DNA of 64,000 nt from an uncultured Alphaproteobacteria bacterium (GCA_934276735.1 CAKQTG010000001.1:422741-486740); one strand, 5' to 3'. Shown: positions 1 through 7,960, counted from the stretch's first letter. Program-made: numbers and translations. The notes: generated by a model not told the origin, from the sequence alone.

Positions 1-642
1 TCGCAGTATGCGCCTGCGCGACTGGGCCTGATTCAGGGCGGCAATGCGCACGTTGCATTGCGTGGTGATAAATTTGGCATTTCGACCGCGTTTGGTAATG
101 CGCGTGAATCTGATACGTTCCTGGGGGCCCAGACGGGCGGATTGCTGGACCTGGGGGCGGGCGATACAATGTATGTTGATACTGAATTGTCATATCGGCC
201 AACCGATGGCGTCGCGTTCAAATTGCGCGGGACGGTCGCGCGCACAACGTCGGATATGACGGGTGGGGATTTCATCTTGGGAATGTCTGATGTTTATTCT
301 GATGCGTTTGGGGTTGGAATTGATGCCGGTAATTTCAGTTTTGCCGTATCGCGCCCGCTGGGGGTATCGCATGGAACGATGCGGTATGCACATGCCGACT
401 ATGACATTATTGATGTGGGCGATGGCAAATATGATATTGGCATATCAAACGCCGGTGTGCGTGATGTCAACCTGGCCCCGGAATCCCGCGAATTGCGGTT
501 CAGTGGCGCGTATCGTCGGGCATTGGGCGCGTTCACCGACGGGGCGGTTGGGTTTATATATCGCGTAAATCCAAATCATACAGACGCGTTTGGTAATGAA
601 TCCATATTCATGTTGAAATTAAATCACAGATTGGGGATATAG
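1..642 (+). CDS. C-terminal part of a secreted S8-type (subtilase-like) beta-barrel protein, 5' truncated by the window
   Basis: The reading frame is open from base 1, so only about 213 C-terminal residues are present and the start lies outside the window. The segment alternates short hydrophobic and polar strands with many Gly and aromatic residues. It ends in a pattern (SRPLGVSHGTM, later NLAPESREL, then a short strand to the C-terminus) that I know from the C-terminal regions of alphaproteobacterial subtilisin-like S8 secreted proteins and autotransporters. No catalytic residues are visible because the peptidase part would be upstream. The stop codon lies inside a terminator hairpin. The family assignment rests on the C-terminal pattern only; a generic outer-membrane barrel is the alternative. 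Confidence 0.6.
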   Translation, partial: SQYAPARLGLIQGGNAHVALRGDKFGISTAFGNARESDTFLGAQTGGLLDLGAGDTMYVDTELSYRPTDGVAFKLRGTVARTTSDMTGGDFILGMSDVYSDAFGVGIDAGNFSFAVSRPLGVSHGTMRYAHADYDIIDVGDGKYDIGISNAGVRDVNLAPESRELRFSGAYRRALGAFTDGAVGFIYRVNPNHTDAFGNESIFMLKLNHRLGI

Positions 643-659
643 TCCCAATCTGTTTTTTT
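627..659 (+). terminator. Intrinsic terminator overlapping the stop codon
   Basis: A 9-bp stem (CAGATTGGG with CCCAATCTG) is followed by seven T. The TAG stop of the preceding gene lies in the loop, so transcription ends tightly at the end of the coding region. Confidence 0.8.
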
Positions 660-719
660 GATTGACAAAATAAAATATTTGTATTACTGTCTGGTGGGCT
701 AGAACCAAAAGGCAATAAT

Positions 720-1139
720 ATGAACATTTATTCTGGGATTGAATATATCAAAGATTATTTTAACGGCACGGCCAAGAAGCAGATTGGCGCGGACGCACAA
801 TCTGATGCAGAAATTTTGGGCTATTTGGTTTCCAATTTTCGCAAGATGCGTGGCCGCAATGGTGTTATGTATTACTATCTGTTTGTGTATGATAATGCAG
901 ATTTGCCGGTTCTGTGCAAGATATTGTCCCGCAATGGGATTTTGCCACGTGTCCATACCAGTGAATATTTCATTACACCGGCCAAGGTCGTTCGTTTCCC
1001 GGTGTCATCGGTAATCAAGGATAATGCCAAGGTTGATTTTCTGCGGAAAGTTCAGGGATATGTGTTTAATACCACGGGCGGTGATATCCAGGCAAAGCTG
1101 GATGCGGTGCGTCAACAGATAAAATCAAAAGTCAGATAA
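720..1139 (+). CDS. Hypothetical 139-aa protein
   Basis: I do not recognise the family. The protein is soluble-looking, lacks a signal peptide or membrane segment and has a basic C-terminus (KSKVR). The middle contains a Tyr-rich strand pattern (VMYYYLFVYDNADLPVL) followed by an RNGILPRV segment, suggesting a small alpha/beta domain. The ATG is preceded by AAAAGG at a suitable distance. The gene stands alone between an upstream terminator and a terminator shared with the convergent grpE gene, so it is probably monocistronic. The coding assignment is supported by codon use like its neighbours, the ribosome site and the terminator at its stop. Confidence 0.7.
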   Translation: MNIYSGIEYIKDYFNGTAKKQIGADAQSDAEILGYLVSNFRKMRGRNGVMYYYLFVYDNADLPVLCKILSRNGILPRVHTSEYFITPAKVVRFPVSSVIKDNAKVDFLRKVQGYVFNTTGGDIQAKLDAVRQQIKSKVR

Positions 1140-1167
1140 AAAAATGACCCGTTTGGGTCATTTTTTT
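1137..1167. terminator. Bidirectional terminator between the 139-aa gene and grpE
   Basis: The stem AAAAATGACCC pairs with GGGTCATTTTT around a GTTT loop. It has A-runs on one side and T-runs on the other, so it can serve both convergent genes. Confidence 0.8.
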
Positions 1168-1720
1168 ATTTAGATACAACAACCATTGCCGTGCGCAGAA
1201 CAGTGTCGCCGAACATGTATCCGGTCTGCATTTCCTGGATAATGGTGTTGGGTGCCGTGCCGTCTGGGGCGGGGATAACCTGAATCGCGTTGTGGAATTG
1301 CGGATTCAGCGTCTGGCCAACGGATTCAATTTTTGTAATTCCAATTTGCGCAAATGCCGATTCAATTGCGCGCGCCATTGATTTAATTCCCGCGTCGTCC
1401 GGGGCGTGTTGCATGGCGGCCTGGACCGCGTCCATCACGGGCAGTATTTGTTTCGCAACGTTCATTGCGCTGGTGCGGCTGCGTGATTCAATGTCCAATG
1501 CCGCACGCCGACGCGTGTTTTCCAATTCGGCAACTGCACGCAAGTATTTGTCGTTTAATTCACTGAATTCTGATTTCAGCGCGGCCAGTTCCGCCGCAAC
1601 CGGGGCGCATTCGTCGGGGGCCACATCGCTTGGTGCGTCCGCCGGCGCGTCGTCTGATACCGATATGGTGTCAATTGCAACTTCTTTTACATCATTTTCT
1701 GTTTTTTTGTTTTCGTCCAT
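1166..1720 (-). CDS. grpE: Nucleotide exchange factor GrpE
   Basis: GrpE releases ADP from DnaK in the cytosolic Hsp70 cycle. The 184-aa protein has the expected order: an acidic, low-complexity N-terminus (about 1-45), a long helix with the conserved ELNDKYLRAVAELENTRRR signature, and a C-terminal beta-wing domain containing LNPQFHNAI and a GYMFGDTVLR motif followed by a hydrophobic VVVSK end. The start MDENKK was chosen because an in-frame extension upstream (to 1795) lacks family similarity, while a GGCAGG-like ribosome site precedes this ATG. It lies 84 bases downstream of tpiA on the same strand, so co-transcription is possible. dnaK is not in the window. Confidence 0.93.
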   Translation of the reverse strand: MDENKKTENDVKEVAIDTISVSDDAPADAPSDVAPDECAPVAAELAALKSEFSELNDKYLRAVAELENTRRRAALDIESRSRTSAMNVAKQILPVMDAVQAAMQHAPDDAGIKSMARAIESAFAQIGITKIESVGQTLNPQFHNAIQVIPAPDGTAPNTIIQEMQTGYMFGDTVLRTAMVVVSK

Positions 1721-1804
1721 GTTTTTGCCTGCCTGTATAATAAATGTCTGATTAAAAACATGTGCGGGGGCGGCGGATTTGCCCCCACGCCGCACACTAT
1801 ATAT

Positions 1805-2506
1805 TTATTCTATACTGGTTATTATAGGTATGAAATCGTCTGGTTTCAAGGACGCGCCTCCAACCAGCACCCCATCAACATTTGCAATAGACATAATTTC
1901 GGCGGCATTTGACCCCTTGACACTGGCACCGTATAAAACAGGCGTCCCGTCCAGGCCCATGTCGGTCAATGTGTTCGCAATCAGTGTGTGTGCCGCGCTG
2001 ATTTCATCGGCGGTGGGGGTTATGCCTGCGCCAATGGCCCATCGTGGTTCGTATGCAACGATAACGTCGCGTGCGTCGGTCGGCACGGATTCCCGAACCC
2101 CAGATTCAATAATCGCCATTGTTTTGCCAGCCTGTTTTTCGTCCATTGTTTCACCAACGCATATAATCGGGGTCAGACCAGCGGCAATGGCGGTCGCGGC
2201 CTTGGCCCGGACAATGTCGTTTGTGTCGCCATGATATGCCCGACATTCACTGTGGCCGACAATGACGTATTTTGCCCCGGTTGCCGCAATCATATTGGCC
2301 GAAACCTCGCCCGTGAATGCGCCGTGGTCGTGACGGCTGACGTCTTGGGCACCGATAAATGCAGTGCCAGATTCGGCACCCAATAATGGGTATGGAACGC
2401 ACAGAATAACCCGATTTTTTGTTTTTACGCCACGCAATGCCTCTATCATATTTTTCAGCATTTCACGTGTTCCGTTCATCTTCCAATTACCTGCGATAAT
2501 TTTCAT
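1805..2506 (-). CDS. tpiA: Triosephosphate isomerase
   Basis: Interconverts dihydroxyacetone phosphate and glyceraldehyde 3-phosphate in glycolysis and gluconeogenesis. At 233 aa it is somewhat shorter than the usual ~250. The catalytic residues are visible: Asn7/Lys9 in AGNWKMN, His85 in VIVGHSE and Glu153 in AYEPRWAIGAG, plus the phosphate-binding YGASVKG and VGGASL loops near the C-terminus. The GHSE motif continues as CR, where most enzymes have RR. The gene is divergent from ppiD across a 67-base intergenic region and is followed by grpE on the same strand. A glycolytic partner, pgk, is found 38 kb away at 40.8-42.0 kb. Confidence 0.95.
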   Translation of the reverse strand: MKIIAGNWKMNGTREMLKNMIEALRGVKTKNRVILCVPYPLLGAESGTAFIGAQDVSRHDHGAFTGEVSANMIAATGAKYVIVGHSECRAYHGDTNDIVRAKAATAIAAGLTPIICVGETMDEKQAGKTMAIIESGVRESVPTDARDVIVAYEPRWAIGAGITPTADEISAAHTLIANTLTDMGLDGTPVLYGASVKGSNAAEIMSIANVDGVLVGGASLKPDDFIPIITSIE

Positions 2507-2573
2507 AGAATTTCCCTTTTTTTCGTTGATTTTCGTGCTATCGTTTTGCTATGGTATCGCAAAAGGGGATTAA

Positions 2574-3986
2574 ATGCTAGAATATTTACGTAATGCAGCA
2601 GATAAACCAGTGGCAAAAGTTTTAATTGCCATATTGGCGTTTTCTTTTGTTGGTTGGGGTGTCGCCGAATGGGTTTTCGGGGGCAGTCGTGGTGATAACA
2701 CATTGGTTCGCGTTGGTGATTCTGAGGTCACAATGCAACAGTATAATGCCGAACGCTCGCGCCAGTTGGCCCAGATGACGCGTGAACAACAGCGTGCGGT
2801 CTATACCGACGCGCAAACGGGTGCGGCATTTACGGCACGCGTGTTGGGTGACCTGTCAACCCAGCGTATGGCAGAAAACCGCGCAAATGATTTGGGCTTT
2901 GTCGTGACTGATGCACGTATCGCGCGTGAAATTCGTGAATTCCCAGAATTTCAACAAAATGGAAAGTTTTCAGCATATCTGTTTGATGTCGTGTTGGCAA
3001 ATTCCGGCTATACCGAGGCCCAGTTTGCCGATGTCCTGCGTAATCAAATTTTGCGTGGGTATGCGATTGGCGCGATTGGGATAAAAATGCCAGTGCCTGG
3101 GTTCGCGGCGACGGCGACATATAATGCGCGCTATGGCCAGAAACAGATTGATTTCGCAACGGTAAAATTTTCTGATTTCAAGGTTGGACAACCAACAGAC
3201 GCGCAATTACAGGAATATTACACCGCGCATCCGCAAATCGTCCCAGAAAGTCGCACTGTTTCGTATGTCTTGATTCCAGCAGAAATGAGCAAACCTGACG
3301 CCTATGACGCAGGTTTGGCCATCGCGCAAAAGGTTGAAGATGACATCATCGCAGGCGAAACGATGGCAACGGCGGCCAAACGTCACGGTGCGAAATACGT
3401 ATCGCTGGGCGCGTTCACGGCGGATAAACGTCCAGCAGACGCAATTATGAACGACAAAATGGTTGCCAAGATTTTTGATATGGAGGTCGGCCTGGAAAGC
3501 GAACTGACTGAAACCAAACAGGGTTTTGTAATTGTTCGCGTGGACAAGGTTGCGCCCCAGCATAACGCAGAATTTGCATCTGTGAAAAAGAATCTGGTTG
3601 CCGATTGGCAGCGTGACGCCCAACGCAAACAGGCATACGTTCGTGCAAACGAAATCTTGGTTGATTTGAACAAGACGGGCAAATTGGCGAATAAAAAATC
3701 TGTGACTGTGTCGCGCACATCGGGCGCACCGACAGATGTTCTGGTTGCGGCATTCCGTGCGCCGGCCGGTGATAATTCCATTGTTGATGGTGCGGACGCG
3801 TTCTATGTTCTGCATACTGGGGAATTTGTTGCGCCAAAAATGGACGCGAAAAAAATGGCCGATGTTCGCAAAGAATTACAGAACACACAATCGCGCGAAA
3901 TTACAGACGATTATAATGCGTTCTTGATTCGCACGTATCCGGTCAAAATAAATCACAAGGTTTATGATAAATTCTTTGCAAAATAA
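2574..3986 (+). CDS. ppiD: PpiD/SurA-like membrane-anchored peptidyl-prolyl isomerase/chaperone
   Basis: PpiD proteins are periplasmic chaperones tethered to the inner membrane near the Sec translocon. The 470-aa product has a short cytoplasmic start, a single membrane helix (about residues 13-36, ending GWGVAEWVFGG), a SurA_N-like helical region (about 45-190), and a parvulin-type region (about 225-340, PESRTVSYVLIP through KQGFVIVRVDKV), then a helical C-terminal lobe. It is shorter than the enterobacterial protein (~620 aa) but like many alphaproteobacterial homologues. The start is supported by AAAAGGGG ahead of the ATG, and a terminator follows the stop. Whether the isomerase domain is catalytically active cannot be judged by eye. 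Confidence 0.88.
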   Translation: MLEYLRNAADKPVAKVLIAILAFSFVGWGVAEWVFGGSRGDNTLVRVGDSEVTMQQYNAERSRQLAQMTREQQRAVYTDAQTGAAFTARVLGDLSTQRMAENRANDLGFVVTDARIAREIREFPEFQQNGKFSAYLFDVVLANSGYTEAQFADVLRNQILRGYAIGAIGIKMPVPGFAATATYNARYGQKQIDFATVKFSDFKVGQPTDAQLQEYYTAHPQIVPESRTVSYVLIPAEMSKPDAYDAGLAIAQKVEDDIIAGETMATAAKRHGAKYVSLGAFTADKRPADAIMNDKMVAKIFDMEVGLESELTETKQGFVIVRVDKVAPQHNAEFASVKKNLVADWQRDAQRKQAYVRANEILVDLNKTGKLANKKSVTVSRTSGAPTDVLVAAFRAPAGDNSIVDGADAFYVLHTGEFVAPKMDAKKMADVRKELQNTQSREITDDYNAFLIRTYPVKINHKVYDKFFAK

Positions 3987-3987
3987 T

Positions 3988-4011
3988 AAAACGCCCACTT
4001 GGGCGTTTTTT
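3988..4011 (+). terminator. Intrinsic terminator after ppiD
   Basis: The stem ACGCCC/GGGCGT, extended by flanking A/T pairs, has an ACTT loop and is followed by a run of T. Confidence 0.85.
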
Positions 4012-4025
4012 AGTCGGGGGCGTAT

Positions 4026-4586
4026 ATGACAACAAAATGGGCGGATGGCAAAAATCGATGCGCGTGGGCAAATCCGAATAATCCAGAATACATAAAATAT
4101 CACGACACTGAATGGGGGCGCACCGTGCATGATGATGCGCGGCTGTTTGAAATTCTGGTGCTGGAATCGTTTCAGGCGGGCCTGTCGTGGGAATGCATTT
4201 TGGCAAAGCGTGAAAACTTTCGCTGCGCATTTGATGGATTTGATGCACGCCGCATTGCCGAATATACAGACAGCGATGTCAGCCGATTGATGGCGGATGC
4301 GGGGATTGTTCGCAATCGATTAAAGATTTGCGCGACAATAAAAAATGCGCGCGTATTTTTGGAAATCGTAAGCGAATTTGGTTCGTTTGACGCGTACATT
4401 TGGCGCGTGACGGGCGGGGCGGTAATCCGAGAGGTGGGCCGCACACATTCAGAAATTTCGGACGCGATTTCCCGCGACCTGCGCCGGCGCGGTATGCGAT
4501 TTGTTGGCACAACAATCATCTATGCATACTTGCAGGCCATCGGCGTTATCAACGGCCACAGCGCAGATTGCTGGTGCACAAAATAA
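4026..4586 (+). CDS. tag: DNA-3-methyladenine glycosylase I
   Basis: Tag excises 3-methyladenine from alkylated DNA, the first step of base excision repair. The 186-aa length matches the family. The zinc-binding quartet typical of Tag is present: Cys12 (NRCAW), His26 (KYHDTEWG), His178 and Cys182 (NGHSADCWC). The conserved LESFQAGLSW block that forms the base-binding pocket and the GFDARRIAEY helix are also clear. The ATG follows a ppiD terminator by a few bases, so the gene probably has its own promoter in the GC-rich spacer. It is convergent with the methyltransferase gene and I see no strong terminator between them. Confidence 0.95.
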   Translation: MTTKWADGKNRCAWANPNNPEYIKYHDTEWGRTVHDDARLFEILVLESFQAGLSWECILAKRENFRCAFDGFDARRIAEYTDSDVSRLMADAGIVRNRLKICATIKNARVFLEIVSEFGSFDAYIWRVTGGAVIREVGRTHSEISDAISRDLRRRGMRFVGTTIIYAYLQAIGVINGHSADCWCTK

Positions 4587-4655
4587 TCCCGCCCCGAATA
4601 GGGCTATATGTGCGATACGCGAGATTGAAGGGTTTAAAGCGAATCTTAATTTGCG

Positions 4656-5561
4656 TCAATTACTCTGTTTTTTCTTTTGAATAACAATCATTATATGTGC
4701 ACTTAATGATAACATATCTGGACACTCGCAAATTGAAAAATGCAAATCCAACCATTTTTTATATTGGGTTTTATTTTTTGCAATTTCATTAAATTCTTTA
4801 TGTGCGTTTTGATTGGGCCATTCAAGAGCAACCTGATGTAATAATTTTGTGTTTTTTGCTGTTTTTAAAACTAAATCTTTCAATTCACTTGGCCAATAAA
4901 AATGTGCATACGAACAACCAACGAACCAATTATCATCACCGGTTTGTGCTAGTAAATTCGTTTCTTGCCAAAAATTTTTTTCGTTTTTATATCCATATGT
5001 TTTCAAATATCCTTTAAAATCTTTAACACATAAATTTAACACCGCCGGTCTTGCCATAACAGATATAAATATCGGCGCCCCTGGTTTTGATACACGAACT
5101 AATTCTTTAATTGCTTTCTTTCTATCTTGTTCTGTTCGTAAATGTGATAACGGACCACCAATACATAATACCATATCAAAAGAATTATCTTTATATGGTA
5201 ATTCTGTGATAGACCCTAAATCAACAGAATCAATAAATTTACCAACACGATATTGTTTGATTTTTCTTTTTGCTAATTCTAATTCTTTATCAGATATGTC
5301 CAGCAACGTCATATGATGACCTTGTTTTGCTAAATCTATTGTATACCGTCCAGGTCCGCCACCTGCATCCAATATTTTCATACCCTTTTTCAAATACTTT
5401 TTATAAAAATATTCTGTTGTTTGAAATTCCAGCATATGTGCTGCATTTTTTGTTGTTCTGGTGAATTCTTTTTCTGCGGATTCATTATAAAAATCTTTTA
5501 CGGAAACACCATTTTTGCGTTTCTTTGGTTTAACAAATAATGATTTAATGAACTGAAACAC
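4656..5561 (-). CDS. Class I SAM-dependent methyltransferase, AT-rich and probably acquired
   Basis: The 301-aa protein has the Rossmann methyltransferase signature: motif I as ILDAGGGPGRYTIDLA, an acidic residue ending the second strand (LLDISDKEL), a post-I GSITELPY loop and a motif IV-like SFDMVLCIGGPLSHL. The substrate cannot be inferred; the family includes small-molecule, quinone and tRNA methyltransferases. The start is taken as GTG because a near-perfect ribosome site (GGAAGGAG) lies just upstream, whereas the longer ATG-initiated frame runs back through that site. Base composition and codon use (many TTA, AAA, AAT) are visibly more AT-rich than in flanking genes, which suggests horizontal transfer. 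Confidence 0.78.
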   Translation of the reverse strand: MFQFIKSLFVKPKKRKNGVSVKDFYNESAEKEFTRTTKNAAHMLEFQTTEYFYKKYLKKGMKILDAGGGPGRYTIDLAKQGHHMTLLDISDKELELAKRKIKQYRVGKFIDSVDLGSITELPYKDNSFDMVLCIGGPLSHLRTEQDRKKAIKELVRVSKPGAPIFISVMARPAVLNLCVKDFKGYLKTYGYKNEKNFWQETNLLAQTGDDNWFVGCSYAHFYWPSELKDLVLKTAKNTKLLHQVALEWPNQNAHKEFNEIAKNKTQYKKWLDLHFSICECPDMLSLSAHIMIVIQKKKQSN

Positions 5562-5568
5562 GATTTTT

Positions 5569-5577
5569 CTCCTTCCT
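5569..5577 (-). promoter_or_regulatory. Strong Shine-Dalgarno deciding a GTG start
   Basis: On the minus strand GGAAGGAG precedes GTG by about seven bases. A TATAAT (5581-5586) sits immediately upstream but so close that a transcript from it would begin within the ribosome site, so I do not call it the promoter. Confidence 0.55.
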
Positions 5578-5674
5578 CGTATTATACCACAGAAAGTTCG
5601 AAAATGATAATTTTCTGCAATTTTCCCAAACCGAACTTTCAAACTCGGTAAAAATATTACAAAACGAAAGAAAT

Positions 5675-5700
5675 CTTGCCCCGATTGGCAAGTTTTGTTT
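5675..5700. terminator. Hairpin with T-run at the outer edge of the tandem units
   Basis: CTTGCC and GGCAAG pair around CCGATT and are followed by TTTTGTTTT on the plus strand. On the minus strand the hairpin is followed by ATTTCTTTC. It closes the tandem array next to the methyltransferase gene. Confidence 0.45.
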
Positions 5701-5702
5701 TA

Positions 5703-5871
5703 GCAGCTGATTCCCTCGGCACGGTTGTGCCTGTGGGGCATTCGTATGACGTTCACGGCACTACGTTTGTGAACATCAACTCATAGTCGAACCAACTGGT
5801 TCTGCCACCAGAAAACCCAACCAAAAATTAAACCGGCGCAAGGCCGGTTAAATTTTATATTTTATCGGTAG
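5703..5871. ncRNA. Tandem structured unit 1, candidate non-coding RNA
   Basis: This is one of two adjacent copies with a period of 169 bases. The first 54 bases are identical between copies and contain a GGCAC/GTGCC hairpin (5718-5731) and a GTTCAC/GTGAAC stem (5751-5774). The second half differs and carries its own hairpin (CTGGT/ACCAG, 5796-5811). The unit ends in a terminator-like AACCGGC/GCCGGTT hairpin. No credible reading frame spans it. The coding strand is undecided: the terminators are followed by T-runs in either direction, and on the minus strand the units lie directly downstream of tRNA-Gln. Confidence 0.5.
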
Positions 5872-6039
5872 GCAGCTGATTCCCTCGGCACGGTTGTGCC
5901 TGTGGGGCATTCGTATGACGTTCACAGCACTGTTGTTTGTGAACGTCAACTCATTGTCGAACCAAATGACTGGCGTCATGTGGTCGAACTGCGTTGACCA
6001 CGACCAAAAATTAAACCGGCACAAGGCCGGTTAAATTTT
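5872..6039. ncRNA. Tandem structured unit 2, candidate non-coding RNA
   Basis: This is the second copy of the unit. The conserved half has a longer 10-bp stem (GACGTTCACA with TGTGAACGTC, 5917-5947). The variable half has two different hairpins (ATGAC/GTCAT at 5966-5979, GTGGTC/GACCAC near 5980-6002), then the same AACCGGC terminator hairpin. Its outer end shares GCAGCTG-ATTC with the T-arm and acceptor of the adjoining tRNA-Gln gene, so the array may have grown from the tRNA 3' end. Confidence 0.5.
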
Positions 6040-6113
6040 TGGTTGGGGCAGCTGGATTCGAACCAACACTGACGGAGTCAGAGTCCGGAGTTCTACCGTT
6101 AAACTATGCCCCA
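6040..6113 (-). tRNA. tRNA-Gln (anticodon CTG)
   Basis: The minus-strand transcript begins TGGGGCA, has a D-arm with AACGGTAGAA, an anticodon stem CGGA/TCCG around loop CTCTGAC (anticodon CUG), a T-arm with GGTTCGAATCC, and acceptor TGCCCCA followed by A-CCA. The CCA end is encoded. Confidence 0.93.
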
Positions 6114-6124
6114 ATGCGTCGCGT

Positions 6125-6153
6125 ATTATATAACGCCTTTTTCTGCTTTGCAA
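6125..6153 (-). promoter_or_regulatory. Sigma-70-type promoter of tRNA-Gln
   Basis: On the minus strand TTGCAA and a perfect TATAAT are separated by 17 bases, and the -10 box is about 11 bases upstream of the tRNA 5' end. Confidence 0.7.
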
Positions 6154-6208
6154 TCAAAATTTGCGCTTTTGGTGGCAAGATAGGCATTTTTATGATATTA
6201 TGCCACCT

Positions 6209-6733
6209 ATGAATATTCCGTTGGACAATATAATCAATTTTCACTTGGTGCGGACGCAATGTCACATAGATTGCTTGAATTATTTCGCGGGTTTGCTGGG
6301 CGCGGCGTTTCCGGCCCACGATTGTGATAAATTTACAGAACCGTATCAAACCGGATACGCATATCGCAACTATATGGCATATCACCCAGATATGAAAATG
6401 TTGCCCCAGCATTTGGAACTGTACAGGCGCGTTCACGACGAACATCATCAGCTGCAAGCGCACCATATTGGTTCGTGGGACGATGTGCGCCAAATCCCAA
6501 AAATCGTTTTAACAGAAATGGTCTGTGATTGGCACAGCGCGAATTTTGAACAACTGGAAATCCAGAAATCATCAGAATACGAAAATGTTCGGGCGTTCTT
6601 TGGCCGTGTGATGGCGCCGTTGTCGTGGACCGATGCACAGCGTGAATTTATCTTGAATCTGGTTGATGAATTGGCTAAACGCACAGATTCTGGGGCATTG
6701 CGTGCAATTTGGGCACCTGCGCTGGAATTATGA
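6209..6733 (+). CDS. DUF5662-like metal-binding helical protein
   Basis: The ~174-aa product is all-helical and rich in His/Asp. It contains HDCDKFTEPY after an N-terminal HIDCLNYF helix and a later DEHHQLQAHH cluster and MVCDWHSANF motif. This HDxxKF plus His-cluster arrangement resembles DUF5662/HD-like proteins of unknown function, inferred to bind a metal. No signal peptide is present. The start at 6209 gives the N-terminus MNIPLDNIINFH. No Shine-Dalgarno is visible, so ATG 6200 or 6161 cannot be excluded. The gene is divergent from tRNA-Gln across a ~95-base region and is followed closely by the secreted hydrolase. Confidence 0.6.
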   Translation: MNIPLDNIINFHLVRTQCHIDCLNYFAGLLGAAFPAHDCDKFTEPYQTGYAYRNYMAYHPDMKMLPQHLELYRRVHDEHHQLQAHHIGSWDDVRQIPKIVLTEMVCDWHSANFEQLEIQKSSEYENVRAFFGRVMAPLSWTDAQREFILNLVDELAKRTDSGALRAIWAPALEL

Positions 6734-6780
6734 AATCAAACCCATAGATTTTACATACCGCTGCGCCGCATAATGCGGAT

Positions 6781-7920
6781 ATGGAGACGAGAAAAATATT
6801 TTATGCGCTGGCGGTGGCAATGCCATTGGTGGCTGCAAACAATGCGTATGCCTGTACGGGTATCACATTGAAATCCGACGACGGCGGTGTCGTTGTCGCC
6901 CGAACAATAGACTGGTCGCGCGAAGAAATGGATAATATCTATGTTGTTGTCCCACGCGGTCAAACCCAGACGGCGATTTTGCCAGACAATGCGCCCGGCG
7001 GTATGCAATATACTGCAAAATACGGATACGTCGGGCTGGGTATGGAACAGGCAGAATTTATCGTAGATGGCACGAATGAGGCGGGTTTGTCTGCGGCGTT
7101 GTTCTATTTCCCGAAATATGGAAAATACAAGCCCTATGATGAGGCCCTGGCCGGGCAATCCATTGGCGATTTGCAGTTGGTGTCGTGGGTGCTGGCAAAT
7201 TGCGCCACAATCGATGATGTGCGAAATGCACTGCAAAATGTGCGCGTGATAAATATTGATTCGCGTGCCGATACGGTTCACTGGCGTTTTACCGAGAAAA
7301 ATGGTCGCCAAATGATTCTGGAAATCGTTGATGGAAACATGAATTTCTATGACAGTCCGATGGGCGTTTTAACCAACGCGCCGGGATTTTCGTGGCAGAC
7401 GACGAATCTGAATAACTATGTGAATTTAATCCCTGGGACCGCCGGGCCGATAAATCTGAACGGCGTAAAGTTATCTGCGTTCGGTTCAGGCAGTGGTTTC
7501 CACGGTCTGCCGGGGGATTTTACACCGCCGTCGCGATTCGTTCGCGCGTCGTTTTTGTCGTCGTATTCACTGAAACAGAAAACCGCATTTGATTCCGCAA
7601 TGCAGGCGTTTCATATTCTGAATAATTTTGATGTGCCAACCGGTGTCCAGTTCGCTGTTGGTGCGGCACCAAACAATATGCCGTCGGCGACCCAGTGGAC
7701 AATCGCAACAGATATGAAAAATATGGTGATTTATTACCATACTATGTATGACCGCACGGTTCGTTCAATTGATATGTCGGCAATTGACTTTGGCACGGTT
7801 GCGTTCCAGACGCACCCGCTGGACACGAACAAGCGTCCGACAATTATGCCGGTGCAAATTGATTACAGTGCCCCGGTTGTGGTGGAAACAGACGTGACCG
7901 TGACCGAGTTTATGGAATAA
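6781..7920 (+). CDS. Secreted linear-amide C-N hydrolase (choloylglycine hydrolase / penicillin V acylase family)
   Basis: These Ntn hydrolases use an N-terminal Cys, exposed after cleavage, to hydrolyse amides such as conjugated bile salts, penicillin V or acyl-homoserine lactones. The signal peptide (about 1-24, ending NNAYA) is followed directly by Cys25 (CTGITL). Other family positions are visible: Arg41 and Asp44 in VVARTIDW, the Asn of VLTNAPGF, and the Arg of PPSRFVRA. The length (379 aa) and periplasmic targeting are like the Gram-negative cluster of the family. Substrate cannot be assigned from sequence. The ATG follows the preceding gene by 47 bases with only a weak ribosome site. 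Confidence 0.88.
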   Translation: METRKIFYALAVAMPLVAANNAYACTGITLKSDDGGVVVARTIDWSREEMDNIYVVVPRGQTQTAILPDNAPGGMQYTAKYGYVGLGMEQAEFIVDGTNEAGLSAALFYFPKYGKYKPYDEALAGQSIGDLQLVSWVLANCATIDDVRNALQNVRVINIDSRADTVHWRFTEKNGRQMILEIVDGNMNFYDSPMGVLTNAPGFSWQTTNLNNYVNLIPGTAGPINLNGVKLSAFGSGSGFHGLPGDFTPPSRFVRASFLSSYSLKQKTAFDSAMQAFHILNNFDVPTGVQFAVGAAPNNMPSATQWTIATDMKNMVIYYHTMYDRTVRSIDMSAIDFGTVAFQTHPLDTNKRPTIMPVQIDYSAPVVVETDVTVTEFME

Positions 7921-7932
7921 AAAATATTTGTC

Positions 7933-7960
7933 TTTGATTTATTATAAAAACGGCTATAAT
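7933..7960 (+). promoter_or_regulatory. Promoter of the DUF1015 gene
   Basis: TTTGAT and a perfect TATAAT are separated by 16 bases, 43 bases upstream of the start codon. Confidence 0.6.

Noticed and set aside
5581..5610. TTATCA-18-TATAAT promoter on the minus strand before the methyltransferase
   Set aside because: Transcription from it would begin inside the ribosome site, leaving an unusable leader. It may be a chance match in AT-rich DNA.
5703..6039. Tandem units considered as a permuted two-piece tmRNA, or as extra tRNAs
   Set aside because: No tag reading frame with an AND- or AA-type ending is present, and no complete cloverleaf can be drawn. Only the 3' end resembles the neighbouring tRNA-Gln.
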